This document shows, one piece after another, positions 22,242-35,600 of a DNA stretch of 64,000 nt. A model generated the notes under the pieces. The model was not told where the DNA came from and did no database searches. It was given only the letters and a program-made list of their open reading frames with translations. Position 1 is the first letter of the stretch. Each line of letters begins with the position of its first letter. The stretch is from positions 2,723,891-2,787,890 of the forward strand of contig CAJFCJ010000002.1 in NCBI GenBank assembly GCA_904063045.1, given 5' to 3'. Origin of the DNA: Dimorphilus gyrociliatus (lineage: Eukaryota; Annelida; Polychaeta; Dinophilidae). A program made the position numbers and the translations under genes.

Positions 22242-25200
22242 ATGGCCGATAGCAGTTTCAACAACGATTCCTTCTTTAAGCCAAAAGTAACATGGATTAA
22301 CTTGTTTTATATTACATATTGAAACTTTTTAATAAATAGTTTTATATTCGATTCTTATTCTTTCTTTCTTTATTTTCTACATTAATTCTACGTTTTGACT
22401 CTTTCTTTTAGAAGGCTTGAAAGGAAAAGACAAATATATTTTCTGCCCTTTTTCGACAGAGTACAATGGAACGTAAGAGGAGGCATACACAATGCTATGA
22501 AAGTAATAATACAGATTTTGATGGATGTAAATCTGAAAGTAGTAAGTAAATTAATAAACAATTATAAATTGAAAATAGAAGTTTTTGATTTTCATTAAAT
22601 TTTGCTTTCATCTTTTAACTTTCTACTTTCAAAAATCAAATGAAAGAGAAGACAAGTTGGGATAAAACTTACGAATTTACCCAGGAAACGGCTTTTCACG
22701 GTGTGAAATATATAACAAGTGGACATAATATTTTCCGAAAGTATGTCTGATATTCTTATATCTCTGTTCAGAAGTGTTAATTCTAATCTATTCATATGTT
22801 TGTCTTGTTTGTCAACAAAAGGATATTTTGGGCGCTGTTCACATTTACTGCAGTTGCATTTTTCCTATATGTTCTTGGTCATAGGATAAAAACGTATAGA
22901 GCTTTTCCGAAAAGTGTAAACGTTGAAGTCGTTTACACAAATCGCCTCAGATTTCCAACTTTAACAATCTGCAATCAAAATTTCTTTAGGTATAAACATA
23001 GCAAACAATTTAATAATACATAAAATAAACTTCTTCATCATTCATTCATTCTTTCTTTCAATCTTTCATAATGGAATTAAAGGACCACGAAGACTTTTGA
23101 AATGGGCTTATACGATAGGGTTGAGGATGTTTTTGGAGGTGTTGATAATACTGAATCTTCGAATGAAGAAGAAGGTAAGTAATAAAAATGATATATTCAC
23201 TTAAATAAAACATTTTACATATTTCTTATATTCAAAAAGAATGTCGGGATAATCTAATAAGACGGCCCCAAAAGTATCTAAAAGGCTTTGAATCCTTGTA
23301 TTTCTCTTTCAATGACGTCACTGAAAAAGTTTGCAAATCCTTGTGCTTGATATTTGCTGACAAGACTTGTAATGCGGTCACTTACAACTTAAAAACCAAG
23401 TCCTGTTACATAACGCCAATAACGAAAGATACAACTGGAGCACAATTAATTCATAGCAACGTGACAAATTATTATGAAAGAGAGAGATGTAATGGTAAGA
23501 CACATATTTCTATTTATCTCTTAGTCGACCTGTTTCTAAAAAATTAACTCATTGTTTGAGGAATAATTGTTTTAAAATAGACGCATGCAGAGACTATTAG
23601 ACTCTTAGAAGGAATCGTATAAATAAGTCAGAATATCTGAATGAATAATTAGTAGTCTACTGTTTCATTAGAAAACTTCTTAACAGTGATACTATCAGCT
23701 ATTCTATAATTTCTTAATTTCACCAACTTTAGGAGACAAACAACTAGTACAATGTGATTTTGATGAAGAGAGCAACAGCTTCTGTGAATTTTATCAAGAT
23801 GACAAAGATAATTTTGATTGGGCTAGACAAAAAGGAGAAACTGGTACATTTCACACTGGTCCTACTAAAGATCATACAACGGGCAGAGGTTATTATATCT
23901 ATGTTGAAGCAACTAATAGAAAAGCTGGTCAATCGGCAAAGTTAATTTCTCCATTTCTACAAGCTCGAAAGAAAATTTGTATGGAATTTTATTACAAGTA
24001 AGATTCAGTTATAACTTTTCTAAAAGAATATTACGAAATTGAAACTTTGTGTAGTATATATATTGTTACCATAAGTACATTCATATATAAATGAATAACT
24101 GATGACGATAAATATATTTATAGTCATTTCAAAAACACATTTTAACTAAATCTCTCTGAAATGAATATATAATATAAAATATTAAACATATTCCCTTATT
24201 GGTAATAAATATTGTTTAAAACCTTTTTCTCTATCTTAAATATTAATAAAAACTTTTGCAGTTTATTTTAATTTTCCTTTGCATGCTTCTGCTATTTATT
24301 CATATGTATTTCATTAATATTTTAGCATGTTTGGTGTTCAAGCTGGTCTATTAACGATTAAGCGGCGAGAAACCAATGAAATGGAAAGTATTATTTGGTC
24401 TAGAACTGTTCCATCAGATACAACAGAATGGAGTAGAACTGTCGTTGAACTCCAACCTGGTCTTTTCCAAGTTGTTATTGAAGGCGTTATTGCGGATGGT
24501 CCTCTTGGTGATGTTGCTGTTGATGACATTAGAATTGGAGATTGCAAAACAATACGTAAGCATATTTTTTATGCAATTGAGAAGATCTTATTTCAACATA
24601 TCTTTAAATATTTAACTATGACGTTTTTCAGTTCCTGAATGTAAATACAACAAGTATGGTTCGGAGTTTCAGGGTTCTACATTTACGTCAAGTAACACGA
24701 ATAAATCATGCACCAAATGGACAGAAATGTTATCGGTTATAAATAAAACTGTGGTAAAAGAACGTTTCGAATTTCCAGGAACAAGTCTGGAAGAGGTTTT
24801 TATTCATCGTTCTTTTCATAAAAACTTTCGATGTATATCTAAATCTTTCATTTTGAAGGCCGAAAACTATTGTCGAAATCCTAATCGAGATCCAAAAGGA
24901 CCGTGGTGTTACGTTTCTACGGATGGTGAACGAGAGTATTGCGACATTCCCTTTTGCGGTACAAATTTATCATTAATCATTACTTTAACCAAATAGCATG
25001 ATTCAAATTGAAACAATTCATCAACAGCTTGTAAGAAAGATGATTTCTTATGCACAAACAATAATTGTATACCGAAGTACAAATTATGTAACGGCAAAGA
25101 TGATTGTGGAGATAATTCCGATGAGGAAAAGACTTGCTGTACGAATATTTATTGCAAATTTAAACGACAATTTAAAATTCTTCTAATGTTTTGTAGCATC

Positions 25201-28200
25201 AAGCGCTAATTGCGATTTCGAGAATACTTTTGTATCTGGATATCGAAATAGAAACACTTCAACCAAAACCATTGAATGGAAAAGATTTAGAGGTTCTACG
25301 AAATCCAGTGGAAGTGGTTACAGCAATTTAAGGTTTGATTACACTAAAAAATCCTCTCTGGGTCATTATATGTTGGTTGATTCGAGTGTGGCTGGACAAC
25401 CAGTTGGCGAACTGGCACAGTTGCTTTCTCCAGTTATTAATGAAAATTCACAGCAAAATTGTTTAAGATTTTACTACTATATGTTCAATTTTCATGAAGA
25501 TCCATCTAAAATGGGAAATCTAACAGTGAAGCTATACTTTAATGATTTAGACATTCGACCACTTTACCGTATTGTTGGCCGGCAACCAGATGGTTGGCAA
25601 TCTGCTTGGGTTACAATTCCACAGACAAATTTATCATACTCTCTTCTCTTCGAAGTAAAGATTGGAGAACAATTTACGTCCGATATTGCTATTGATGATA
25701 TTAAATTAGATTTCGGGGAATCGTGTGAAGAATTGTTAGATATTCCTATTAAACCAGTGCCGCTCGATCCTACAGAGTTTTTATGCAAATACGGAGATAA
25801 AATTAACAAAACGAAATTCTGTGACGGAGTTGAGGATTGCCCAGACGGAAGTGATGAACTTCAAGACGAATGCATTCAAAGTGTGTAAACATAATTCTTG
25901 AATTATTTATATATATGTTTTGATATTTTAAAAAGGAAATAATGTATCCTGCATTTTTGACCATGATTATATGTGTGGATATAAAATTGAAGGTTTGAAA
26001 TATTCTAAATGGCATAAAACTTCCGTAATCGTTGACAAGAGTGAGTTTAAAAGTACTGAGTTTCATTTACACTTTTCTAAAAGTATTTTAATCCTCTCTC
26101 AGCTAAATATACTGCATTAAAAGGGGATAAGTTACTAAACGCTGGTTTCAACTCTGAAATTATTTCTCCAGTAGTTAATTTTTTCGAAAAAGGATGCATT
26201 GAAGTTGTACTGTATGTATTAAATTATTATGACGTTGGCAATCGATTTCAAGTTATTCAAAAATTTGAAACTTCTGAAAAGTTACTTTATGAGTAGGATA
26301 TTCTTAAAACTAATTATTTAATAATGTTTATTAAGTTATTCTGAAATATAGCGCCAAACCAGTGCTTTTATTATCGCAAACTTGGCGAAATTTATTAGTT
26401 CAAGTTTATCCTGGTAAGAGTCAGATCATTGTCAGAAGATTGTCAAAACTTAGTAATAGGTGGGGATGGCAATACAATTATTTGGCTATAAAGGAAATAA
26501 AATATCATAACAATTTGTGCAATGTTGTCAGTAAGTATCATATCTTTCGAATTTATTTTGTCGATTGACAGAAACAAACTTCAAAACAATTATTTATTAG
26601 AAAAAAGTTGGGGAGGTTTTTCTAAGTCATGTGAATTTGATTCTTCCGCTCTTTGTGGATTTGATCAAGATTATACTACTATTCACAGTCGTTTTTCCTA
26701 TTTAAAACCTACCTTTGTAACTGAATCAAAAGCCACTCTTCTTCTTCAGTCCGATATATACCGACTAAAGGATCCTTTTCGATTGACATCACCAGAGTTT
26801 AATGTGACAACAGCGAGCTGTTTACAATTCTGGTAAACTTAAATATGATGATATACAAATTGGAAATGAGGAAAATTTAATTTTTATAGGTTTAATTTTA
26901 ATTCAATCAACACTTATAAGTATGAGTCTGCAACATATCTTAATGTCTATTGGAAAGCTAATGGAACAGAGCAAAGACTTTGGCAAATTACTGGTAAAAT
27001 AGCCACACAGAGTTCTCAATGGACTGAAACAGAAATACCAATTGGTTTTGGCAGTATAATTTTTGAAGCACATGGTGTTTTTAACTCATATGCTCTATCT
27101 ATAAATCGATATAATATATCAGAAGGAAACTGTCCCAATCCCGAAGGTTAATCACATTTCTTTATAAAGAATAGTAACTAAAATATAATTCTTTTACAGA
27201 TGTCTGTAAAACAAAAACGTATTGCGTATCTGTACCGTACTGTGTACCCAATTATTTAGTTTGTGATGGTAAACAAGATTGCCCGGGTGGAGAAGAAGAA
27301 AAAAATTGTACACTTTGTTCTACAAACAATGATAAAAATTGCATTGAGAATAGTGGAGACAAAAAAGACGAAGACAACAATGAGGATGACAAAAATTCCG
27401 GTTCAGGAGAATCTGGTTTTGAAGAGTCAGGTTCAGGAGATGAAGAGTCAGGAGATGAAGACTGGAAAAACAAACAAAACGAAGACACTGCCGAAGAAAA
27501 GATTCTTGGAAAAAAAGTACATTATGGATTGTTCTTTACTGGAACTACAGGCTTAAATGATAGTATTCAGGTTAATAATTATTTTTTTAAATTATCCTTA
27601 TATTCTAAAAAAATTCTTTTAATCAAGTTCGCACTGAATATCCCTTATAATACATCCGATATTGAAATTGAAAGTTTAAAAATATGGGAAAAAATGAAAA
27701 ATCAGACTATAGGAACAGTAGAATCAATAAGTATATTGCAATATTTTCAGTTCATTTACAAACACACTTCCACTTAATTGTATCATTTGTCTATTTAGCT
27801 GTAAACAATTTGAGAAGGTTTCATACAGATGCAGCACATGAAAAACAAAATCTCATACATAAGTAAATCTATTTTCATTCTCTTAAACATCACTTATCAA
27901 TAATTTCATCTACCATTTAAGATGTTCATGGGAAGGGGTTCCCTGCTCTCATTTAAATTTTTCCTCTATTCTCACCGATTACGGTTATTGCCATACTTTC
28001 AACTGGAATGAAGACAACATACTAACAACAACAAAAACTGGTGAATTATCCAATACTTACAAAAACATTCACCTTATCAAAAATAAATATTCATTAATTA
28101 TTCAATATTTTTCATAGGTTCAAGTTCAGGATTGACTTTGATCTTAAATGTAGAAGAATATGAATATATGAAAGGTCCGCAAAACGATGCTGGAGTTAAA

Positions 28201-30595
28201 ATGTTTCTTCACAACGCAAATGAAGTTCCTTTCGTAAGAGATTTAGGTTTTGCAGCTGCTCCCGGTCTCCATTCACTCGTCTCTGTTCAGTATAGCGAGG
28301 TATTATCAAATATATGAAATCATATTTGTCTTGATTGAATACAAAACTCTATTCGCTACAAATGTTTATAGAATGTTGGTTTACCGGATCCATGGGGCGT
28401 TTGTGGAACGAAACCATTAAAATATTTCCCAAAATATACTTATTCAGCTTGTGAGAGAGAATGTGAAACAGATGCAGTTGTGAAGCAATGCGGTTGCAGG
28501 AACTCTTTTATGCCACCGGAAGCTGATAGAAATCAAACGGTATATTGTACAACAGACCAATATTTCAATTGCTTAGTTCATATGAGAGGTACTTTGGGAT
28601 CGAATAAGAAAAGTTGCAAATGCGTGGAGCCTTGTACAATAACGGGATATCAGTCTTCATTGTCTTATTCAGCAATATCATCTCTAAGTGTTGAAAAATT
28701 GTTGAGTATCAATACACAAACTCTGAAGAATAATTTTTATAAAGTAGAACATCTGAAACAAAGAATTGCTGGTTCAAATTTTGTAAATGACTTGAAAATT
28801 TTAGAAAATGTTTTACATAGTTTTAATGCTCTGTACAAATATGCAAAAGTAAATACCTTATCGTATGAGAAGTCAATCTTCTATAAACTGAGAAGATGTA
28901 TGGATAGGATGCTCTCAATCTATCAATCTGATATGGAACTGATATATCCTATTCTTAATCAATATTACGATGCTTATGAAGAAGCTTATGGTACAAGTAG
29001 ATTAGCCATGAAATCATCGTTTGAATCTATCCAAATTAAATCAGCTGCTGTTTTACAAAAAGCTCTAGACAGTACAGAAAGCACTGATGTTAAGAATGAT
29101 GAAATGATCTCTTTAGTTGCCGAATATAATGCCACAATTGATCTAATTGACCGCTTTCAGAATTATGTTGAAGAAAGAAAGTCTCCCTTTATTTTAAACG
29201 TAACGACAACTGATAAATTACCTCCAAAACAATATATCACTGAAAGTAGAGCTGAACAGTGCGATGAATACAAAAAGAAAAATATTTTACTATTAAATAG
29301 CATAATTCGTACCTTATCCCTTCTAGATACAAAACAATTGAAATGGGAATTTAAAAGAGACTACTCCACCCTTTCCAAAAACGGTAGAAAGTATATGGGC
29401 TGTTTAGAAGAATATTATTCAATTGTTAAACACTTTGGAGAATGGCAAGAAGAAAAAGAAAAAAGTATTAAAGCTTTACTGAGAGATGAAGGATTATTCC
29501 CGGAAATTCAAAATTTTGACTTTGAAGCAGAATGGGAAGAAATTGATTACGTGAAAGAAAAAGTACTTGATTTCATGGAAGAATATATGAAACATTCAAC
29601 GAATAAACTCGATAACAAACACAATCTAGATTCTTCGATAATAAATCAAGCAATCAGCAATATTAATTCATTTATTCGTAAAATTCAAACTCGTCTTGTT
29701 GATACAATGAGAAACAAAGTTTCTGTGACTTCCCGTTCTATAAAAACTGGCTATTCGGATGCTATCGAAAGAATCGAACGAATTTTTCCATATCAGAGTG
29801 GAAAGGGACGTGAAATTTTATCATCAATTTCGCAAAATCTGTCGATATGGTGGAGACCGCGAGCAAACGTAGAAGAGCCATCAACGCCGTATCGAGGAGA
29901 TCTCTATTTAAGAGTAAATTACACTTTTGCATAGATAAGACAAGAATGAACATTCATTTTTTGCAGATTCCAAGCAACTTGACGACGTTTCGCGAGAAAT
30001 TGCTTGAAATTAATTTACAGGAAATCCTAGATGAATACTTTGCTCCTGTAAGAAGTTCTTTGGCTCATTTTGAAAACTTTATGTCTGATTTGGAAGCGAA
30101 TTTAATTAAGCCATTACAACAATTATCAACTAGTATTAATGATTATATCATAAAAACGAAGATAAATGAAAAGTTTGTTCTGTAAGTTGTTTAATGAATT
30201 GTATTCTCTTTTCTTTTTTATAGACGATTTTTCGATTTTACTGTCATATTAATAGAACTAATTAAGAACTTTGTATGATTAAATTAGGGACAACTTTATT
30301 ACTGTCGACGTCTTTTTTGCACAACTGAAATATCAAAAGATTGAACAACAAGTTGCGTATGATATAAGTAACTTCTTTAGTAAGTAGTTTTTATTAGGCT
30401 TTTATTATTTGCATAACATTTAATTTAACCTTTTATCAATGAATTATAGGCGAAGTGGGTGGTTTTCTTGGTCTTTTTCTTGGTGGAAGCGTTTTGAGTC
30501 TATTGGAATTATTTGATTTTATGCTTAACCTTTTAACTAGAAAATTTGATATGAAATCATCTAAAGTGTCAGATTCTGTTATTTCTTTGAAATAG
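22242..30595 (+). CDS. Giant mosaic DEG/ENaC channel, copy B, 25 coding exons, about 2,061 aa
   Basis: Exons: 22242-22286, 22424-22541, 22647-22740, 22822-22989, 23083-23174, 23240-23494, 23733-23997, 24326-24555, 24632-24958, 25028-25138, 25197-25880, 25936-26040, 26103-26292, 26352-26530, 26601-26832, 26890-27146, 27200-27570, 27628-27730, 27799-27862, 27922-28040, 28118-28299, 28372-29913, 29967-30181, 30288-30379, 30450-30595. Domain order equals copy A: His-Gly, TM1, PAN-like, MAM, kringle, three LDLa, three further MAM, linker, channel core, helical insert, TM2 with G-G-S. Differences from A: an extra 65-base intron (23175-23239) in the PAN exon; a linker 47 residues shorter and more acidic ([14 protein letters not shown]); and a TGA (22418-22420) where A has TGG beside the exon 2 acceptor. 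I avoid that TGA by using the next AG at 22422-22423, which keeps the frame. Exon 2 is therefore the least certain part. Everything else is open, so the copy looks functional. Confidence 0.92.
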
Positions 30596-33500
30596 AAAGT
30601 GAGTAATATTTTGAAGATTGTGAATGGGAAGGAAAAAGTTTGGTTTTTTCAGCTGCCTCTGACGTAATTGTTGTGAAGTTATTGACTTTTAAAGTTTGCA
30701 CTACTGCGTCAATATTCATCTTCTCTTTTTAAATTAGTTTAATTAAGTGGGAGCGAAATGCAATATACAGAGAAATAACGAGAAAGAAAGTGTATTCGTT
30801 TGTTTAAAGCTTTTTTTTATGAATACAACACGTTTGAATATCTCTATTTTTAGTTTTGTGTATAGTTTTAATTAGTTTTAAATAAAGTAGGCTGTTAATG
30901 CAAGACTATGCAAAATCTAATTAGTTTGATTGACTCTTTCTATCTTTGAGTGAAATTGTTTTAAATCCTTTACTTTAGAGATCTCTTAGGAGCAATCCAC
31001 TAGATGGAGTATTACTGAGCTTACTCGTATTTCCTATTTTCATTTGATAATGGAAGGAAGAATAGTTTTATCTTTCAAACGAAGTCGTTAAGTTATTTCT
31101 ATTTATATAAATATACTATGTTGCTTACTATCAAATATATTTACTAATATATATATATATATATCTATATATAATATATACATGTATATACATATATACT
31201 ATGTATGTATGCTTATATAGAGATGATATTTATTCTTCTAATTGACCTTTTACTTACTCTTCTCTTCTTTTTCTTACTATTTTTCCTCTTTGTTAGGGAT
31301 AAATCATCCGTATAAAACGCCATCTGTATTGAAAATATACTATATTTTATTATACTATGATTCAATACTTTCATAAAATAGTTCATTTGAAACTGTTTTT
31401 ACCCCAACTAATCCTTATTATTTCTAAAAGAAAGGGAGAGAAAAAAAGAATGAATTATTAATATAAATTTGATTTTTTATTCAATCGTTAACGGTTTTCT
31501 CGAGTAATAAAAAAACATTTCTCGGATAATTTTCTGCAAATAAAGACCCTACTTTTTTTCCCTTTCCCTTTTAAAGACTGTTATCCTTTTTAAAAGGAGA
31601 GAGACGAGCACAGTTTAATTTTTGACAAAGTTGACAATCATAGCCCTAATTCCAATGAACTTTGGATGACTAATCCTCAATGGGAACTCTTTATCGTACT
31701 CTCCTGAACGAATTTTAAGGAGTAATGGTCAATGATACCGACTTGATTAAATCTCTCTAGTGACCGTACGCTTTTTTTTTGACAAACCTTTCTTTGACAA
31801 CTTTATTGTAAAAGGAAAACAAAGACAAATCAATATTTGCCAAGTTTACTAGGAATATCTAAATTTAAAAAATCTTTTGTTGCCAATAGGCTTATATTTA
31901 AGTTATTATTATCATTATTTTAATAATTTTAAGTTATTCCTTAGTGCATATTTCACTTCCTGGGGGTTTTTTCCCTGCATTTAATCAAGACACTTTATCT
32001 AGTTTTTCCCCTCATATCTATTGTTTTATCGATAGGGTTTACCTTCGTACAGATTAGCTAATCAATGTATTTGTTGTAGTGCCAATATATGTGTTTACAC
32101 TAAAGCTTTAAGGGCTTAGAAGATCATGAAAAAAAAATTGAAAAAAGCTTTTCCACTAATATTTTAGGTATTAAAAGAAAGGTTTTATAAATTAATATTA
32201 AATTGAATATAGTGAATAAAGGAAAATAAGCATATTTTTAATTATCTTTTTACTACGAATGATAAATCTATTTATACTTAGTTAATTTATTTAGAAAACA
32301 ATATGGCAGGTGATTTAAAACAGCACTTTTCATCAATTTGATTTTATCTCTCCAGTATACATACCCATGTTATTAGTTAGCGGCTATATTTACCTAAACA
32401 AAATCGCTTTAGTTTATATGCAAAGAACTACAAGAAAGAAAGATATCTAAGGTAATTTTTTAATTCTTTTTTTTACCTTTCTCACTCCCCCTCCCATTCC
32501 CGCCCCCTTCTAAACATTTATCAATCTATTTACTATCTGTTTTCTCTCTTATTTTTTCACTTTTCAACGCGTTTATCTTGTTATCATATTAAATCAATAT
32601 ATTTGATCAATATAAGTATCGATATACCTTATAAAATTTTTATATTACTCGTAAAAACACCCGTGCAAACGTTGTACATTTGTTATTCATTCTCCTATAA
32701 CTTTTGCCTGGAAGGTTTCATAATCAAGATTACAATTTTTTTTTGCTAGCTGCATAAATAGTACTCTGAGATGCTGGTTGGAAAAAAAAAAGAAGAGAGT
32801 AGGCCTATATGTTTTAAACACCATTCCTCTTTAGCCAAGTAATCCAATATCTTTATGTACTAGGGGTAGAGTATATTTTTTAGGGAATGTTTGATTAATT
32901 TAATCCTCTTTAATTGTTGAACGGTGTTGGAGTACCTTGATCTATATACAGTTTATTTCTTAATATACCATTATTTCTGCCTTTGTTAACGTCAAAAACG
33001 TTTTAAAGTAAATCGAAGACAAGCTTTTCTTTTTTGTCGAAGGTTTACGGACACTGCGTTTATACGACCTTGCTGAAATTTGAAACGTTTTCGATTGATT
33101 AGGTTCTAGGCGGGATTTCCACAGATGTATAAAGTATGAGATTTTGTCGATATTTATTACAACGAAAATGACTTGGTTAACCCGATTAGCTGTACTATAA
33201 ATACCGAAGATTATTTTAAGATACTTTTTCAGTTATATTAACCGAATGGGTGTGAGTATAAGAGAGAAATTGTTTATCTAAATAATAAAGGAATTTTACG
33301 AGCGATAATTTAAGCATGCAACTGCTGGCTAATCTTTTGCTGGACTATTGACTAACAATAAAAGTCAGTGAGGTATTCTTACGAACAATTTAATTGCTCT
33401 ATTAATTCCGGTTTCTAAAACATATTGTATTCTATAAAAGCAATCTAATAACATCAATATAGTTAATAGGAGAGAGAAAATAATTTTAGATAGAATTTCA

Positions 33501-35219
33501 TCAATTGACCTTGATAAAATATTTAAATGACAAAATATTATTTAAGAAAGAAAAGTGAACATTTCATAAAGAATAATCTAAATAAGAAAACTCCACTATT
33601 TATTAATCATAAATGTAATATTTATTTAGTAAAAACTATGCAAGCAAATACTTTATATAGAGTTAATAGGAAGTTAAGGAAAGAGAAAGGAATTGCTTTA
33701 CTCAACCATTTCTATAAAAGCAGAAAAGAAGTATCAATTAGGTATTCTCTTCGTTATATATCTAGCGTAAATTGATACTAAGAATTTATGATTAAATCCA
33801 CTAACGTGTATGGCTTCTAACGTCGAGAGATAGTAAAAAAATCTGTAATGAAACAAGTTATAGTTGGAAATTAAATACATTTTTAGATGAAATAATATCT
33901 GTTGTAGGGAAAGAAATTAGGTTAGGAAATATATATATATATATATATATATAGCATGAGGAAAGCGAGAGAAAAAGCGAGTGCCAACTGTACAGTATAT
34001 ATATATATATAGATAAATGTTCAAAATTCTCATCTGGAATATTTATTGAATTTCTTTCTGCTCTGTCTTTCACCTCTTCTGTTTCTCTCTTAATCTCTCT
34101 CAAAATTTTTAAGCGAATCTTCTCAACAGTTGTTTTTTTCTGACAAATAAACATCTAAAAATAATGCAATCAACGCGATTGACTTCAACAAGATAAAAAA
34201 TACGATCGTCTGCCTAAAATGAAGAAACAATATAATAAAAAAAGACCTCTAATAAATAACTAGTTTTCTTTACTGTCCTCATTTGAGGTAAAATAGTCGA
34301 ATACATATGAAACGTAATAAGATTATTGTACAGATATATTTCACACTTACTTAATTATTTTCACACTTCTTTAAGCTTCTTTTCAGTTAAAATCTGTCCC
34401 TTGTCTCACTCACTCCCTTCTATATTATAACCCCTCCTTTCTTACATATTAACTGTTAACTAACCTTTACCTCTGATAAAAAGATATGATTATTGATAAA
34501 ATTGAAATAAAATTTCAGACTTGTATAAATATGATATATACCTTTTTTACATTCAGCTCTATTGTTTTAAATTAATATCAACAATACAAAGAAGTCGTTA
34601 CAATTATTGAAAATCCCATTAATAACGTTGAATAAGGCTATGGTAGTAATACACTAATGCCATTGATATATTCAAATCTAAAATTGGGCACCCAATTAAT
34701 CTATTATCAATATTCATGAAGAGTAACAAACCTAGTGAAAAGCTGTTTCCTGTCTACGATCGATATTTATAAGTTTCCGATATATTATTATTATCACTAC
34801 AACTATTATTATTACTATTTTGTTCTGTTTTTAAAAAAAAGAAACTATTTTAAACCTACAAGTTGAAAGATAGGGGAGAGAAATGGAATTGTTTGCTAAA
34901 TTACAATTTGCTCTATTCTCTGTTATATTTAAAAAGAACTATAAAAAAATAGAATTTTCTCCTTAACATCATTACATTTATTAAATATATTTTATTTCGT
35001 CTATTTGGTCAAATATTCTTCTGTTGAGGCAAAGTTGAAAAAAATTCCTATATTCCCTACTTAGGAAGGCTTTCTCCCTAAAGTTTCTGATAACGACGCT
35101 TGACAAATCACTGAACTCTAAGATATACATTTGCGAATTGCATTTACTATTCGTAGAAAAGGACAATGGATAAAGTATTGTTGTAAAAATACAAATGTAT
35201 TAGGTAACAGGCAAGAAAG
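30596..35219. other. Gene-free region, part 1
   Basis: It starts with the 3' UTR of copy B; AATAAA at 30881-30886 is the first clear poly(A) hexamer. The rest is AT-rich with TA runs (31148-31165, 33930-33952, 33999-34012). Open frames at 33527-33775 and 33858-34154 look like composition noise. Confidence 0.5.
30881..30886 (+). terminator. Candidate poly(A) signal of DEG/ENaC copy B
   Basis: AATAAA lies 286 bases after the TAG at 30593-30595. It is further away than in copy A because the 3' ends of the copies differ. Confidence 0.45.
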
Positions 35220-35459
35220 AACAATGAGAAGGTCCTCGCGCTGTCTATATAGCAGTTAAATGAAAGGCGCGAAGGATTCCCGGGCCAGCCAGAACCTATC
35301 TATTTGCGCGAACAGCTAGCGGCCTGAGGGAGACAATAGCGAACATTAAGCATGCAAATATTTGTACTAGCCCTTTTTCGTTTCAGCAGTCGCCAAGCAC
35401 TAGCACGCGCTGCGGATCGACCATTATCTACGCAGCCTTTTTTTTCTTCCTCACACCAC

Positions 35460-35518
<59 letters not shown>

Positions 35519-35600
35519 TTCTCTTCCTTTTCTACCTAATTCACATTCCCTGGAAATTCGACGCTGCTCCGAACAGTATGAGGGCAATATGCAACACAGC
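35220..35600. promoter_or_regulatory. CpG-containing island with a long CT run, possible promoter
   Basis: In otherwise AT-rich DNA this stretch has many CpG sites (GGCGCGAAGG, CCCGGGCC, TTTGCGCGAA, CACGCGCTGCGGATCG, TTCGACGCTGCTCCG) flanking a (CT)27 run at 35461-35515. Such composition in this window otherwise marks promoters. No downstream coding exon could be tied to it. Confidence 0.3.
35461..35515. repeat. (CT)n microsatellite
   Basis: About 27 uninterrupted CT units. Open frames across it on both strands are low-complexity artefacts. Confidence 0.92.

Larger units (their letters stand above)
12815..30540 (+). repeat. Tandem gene duplication with alternating identical and diverged blocks
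   Basis: Near-identical blocks pair as follows (approximate ends): 12815-13403 with 22524-23112; 14159-14286 with 23870-23997; 14563-16270 with 24288-25995; 17970-20985 with 27527-30535. Offsets are 9,709, 9,725 and 9,557 bases. Introns inside these blocks are also nearly identical. The blocks between them (PAN/first half of MAM1 and its intron; MAM3, MAM4, LDLa3 and linker) share exon lengths and protein similarity but have freely diverged introns. Exons 1-2 and the 3' ends after TM2 differ as well. Confidence 0.9.

Noticed and set aside
33527-33775. 82-codon ATG frame rich in Lys/Asn/Tyr
   Set aside because: Composition follows the AT-rich background; no domain, no splice context and no promoter.
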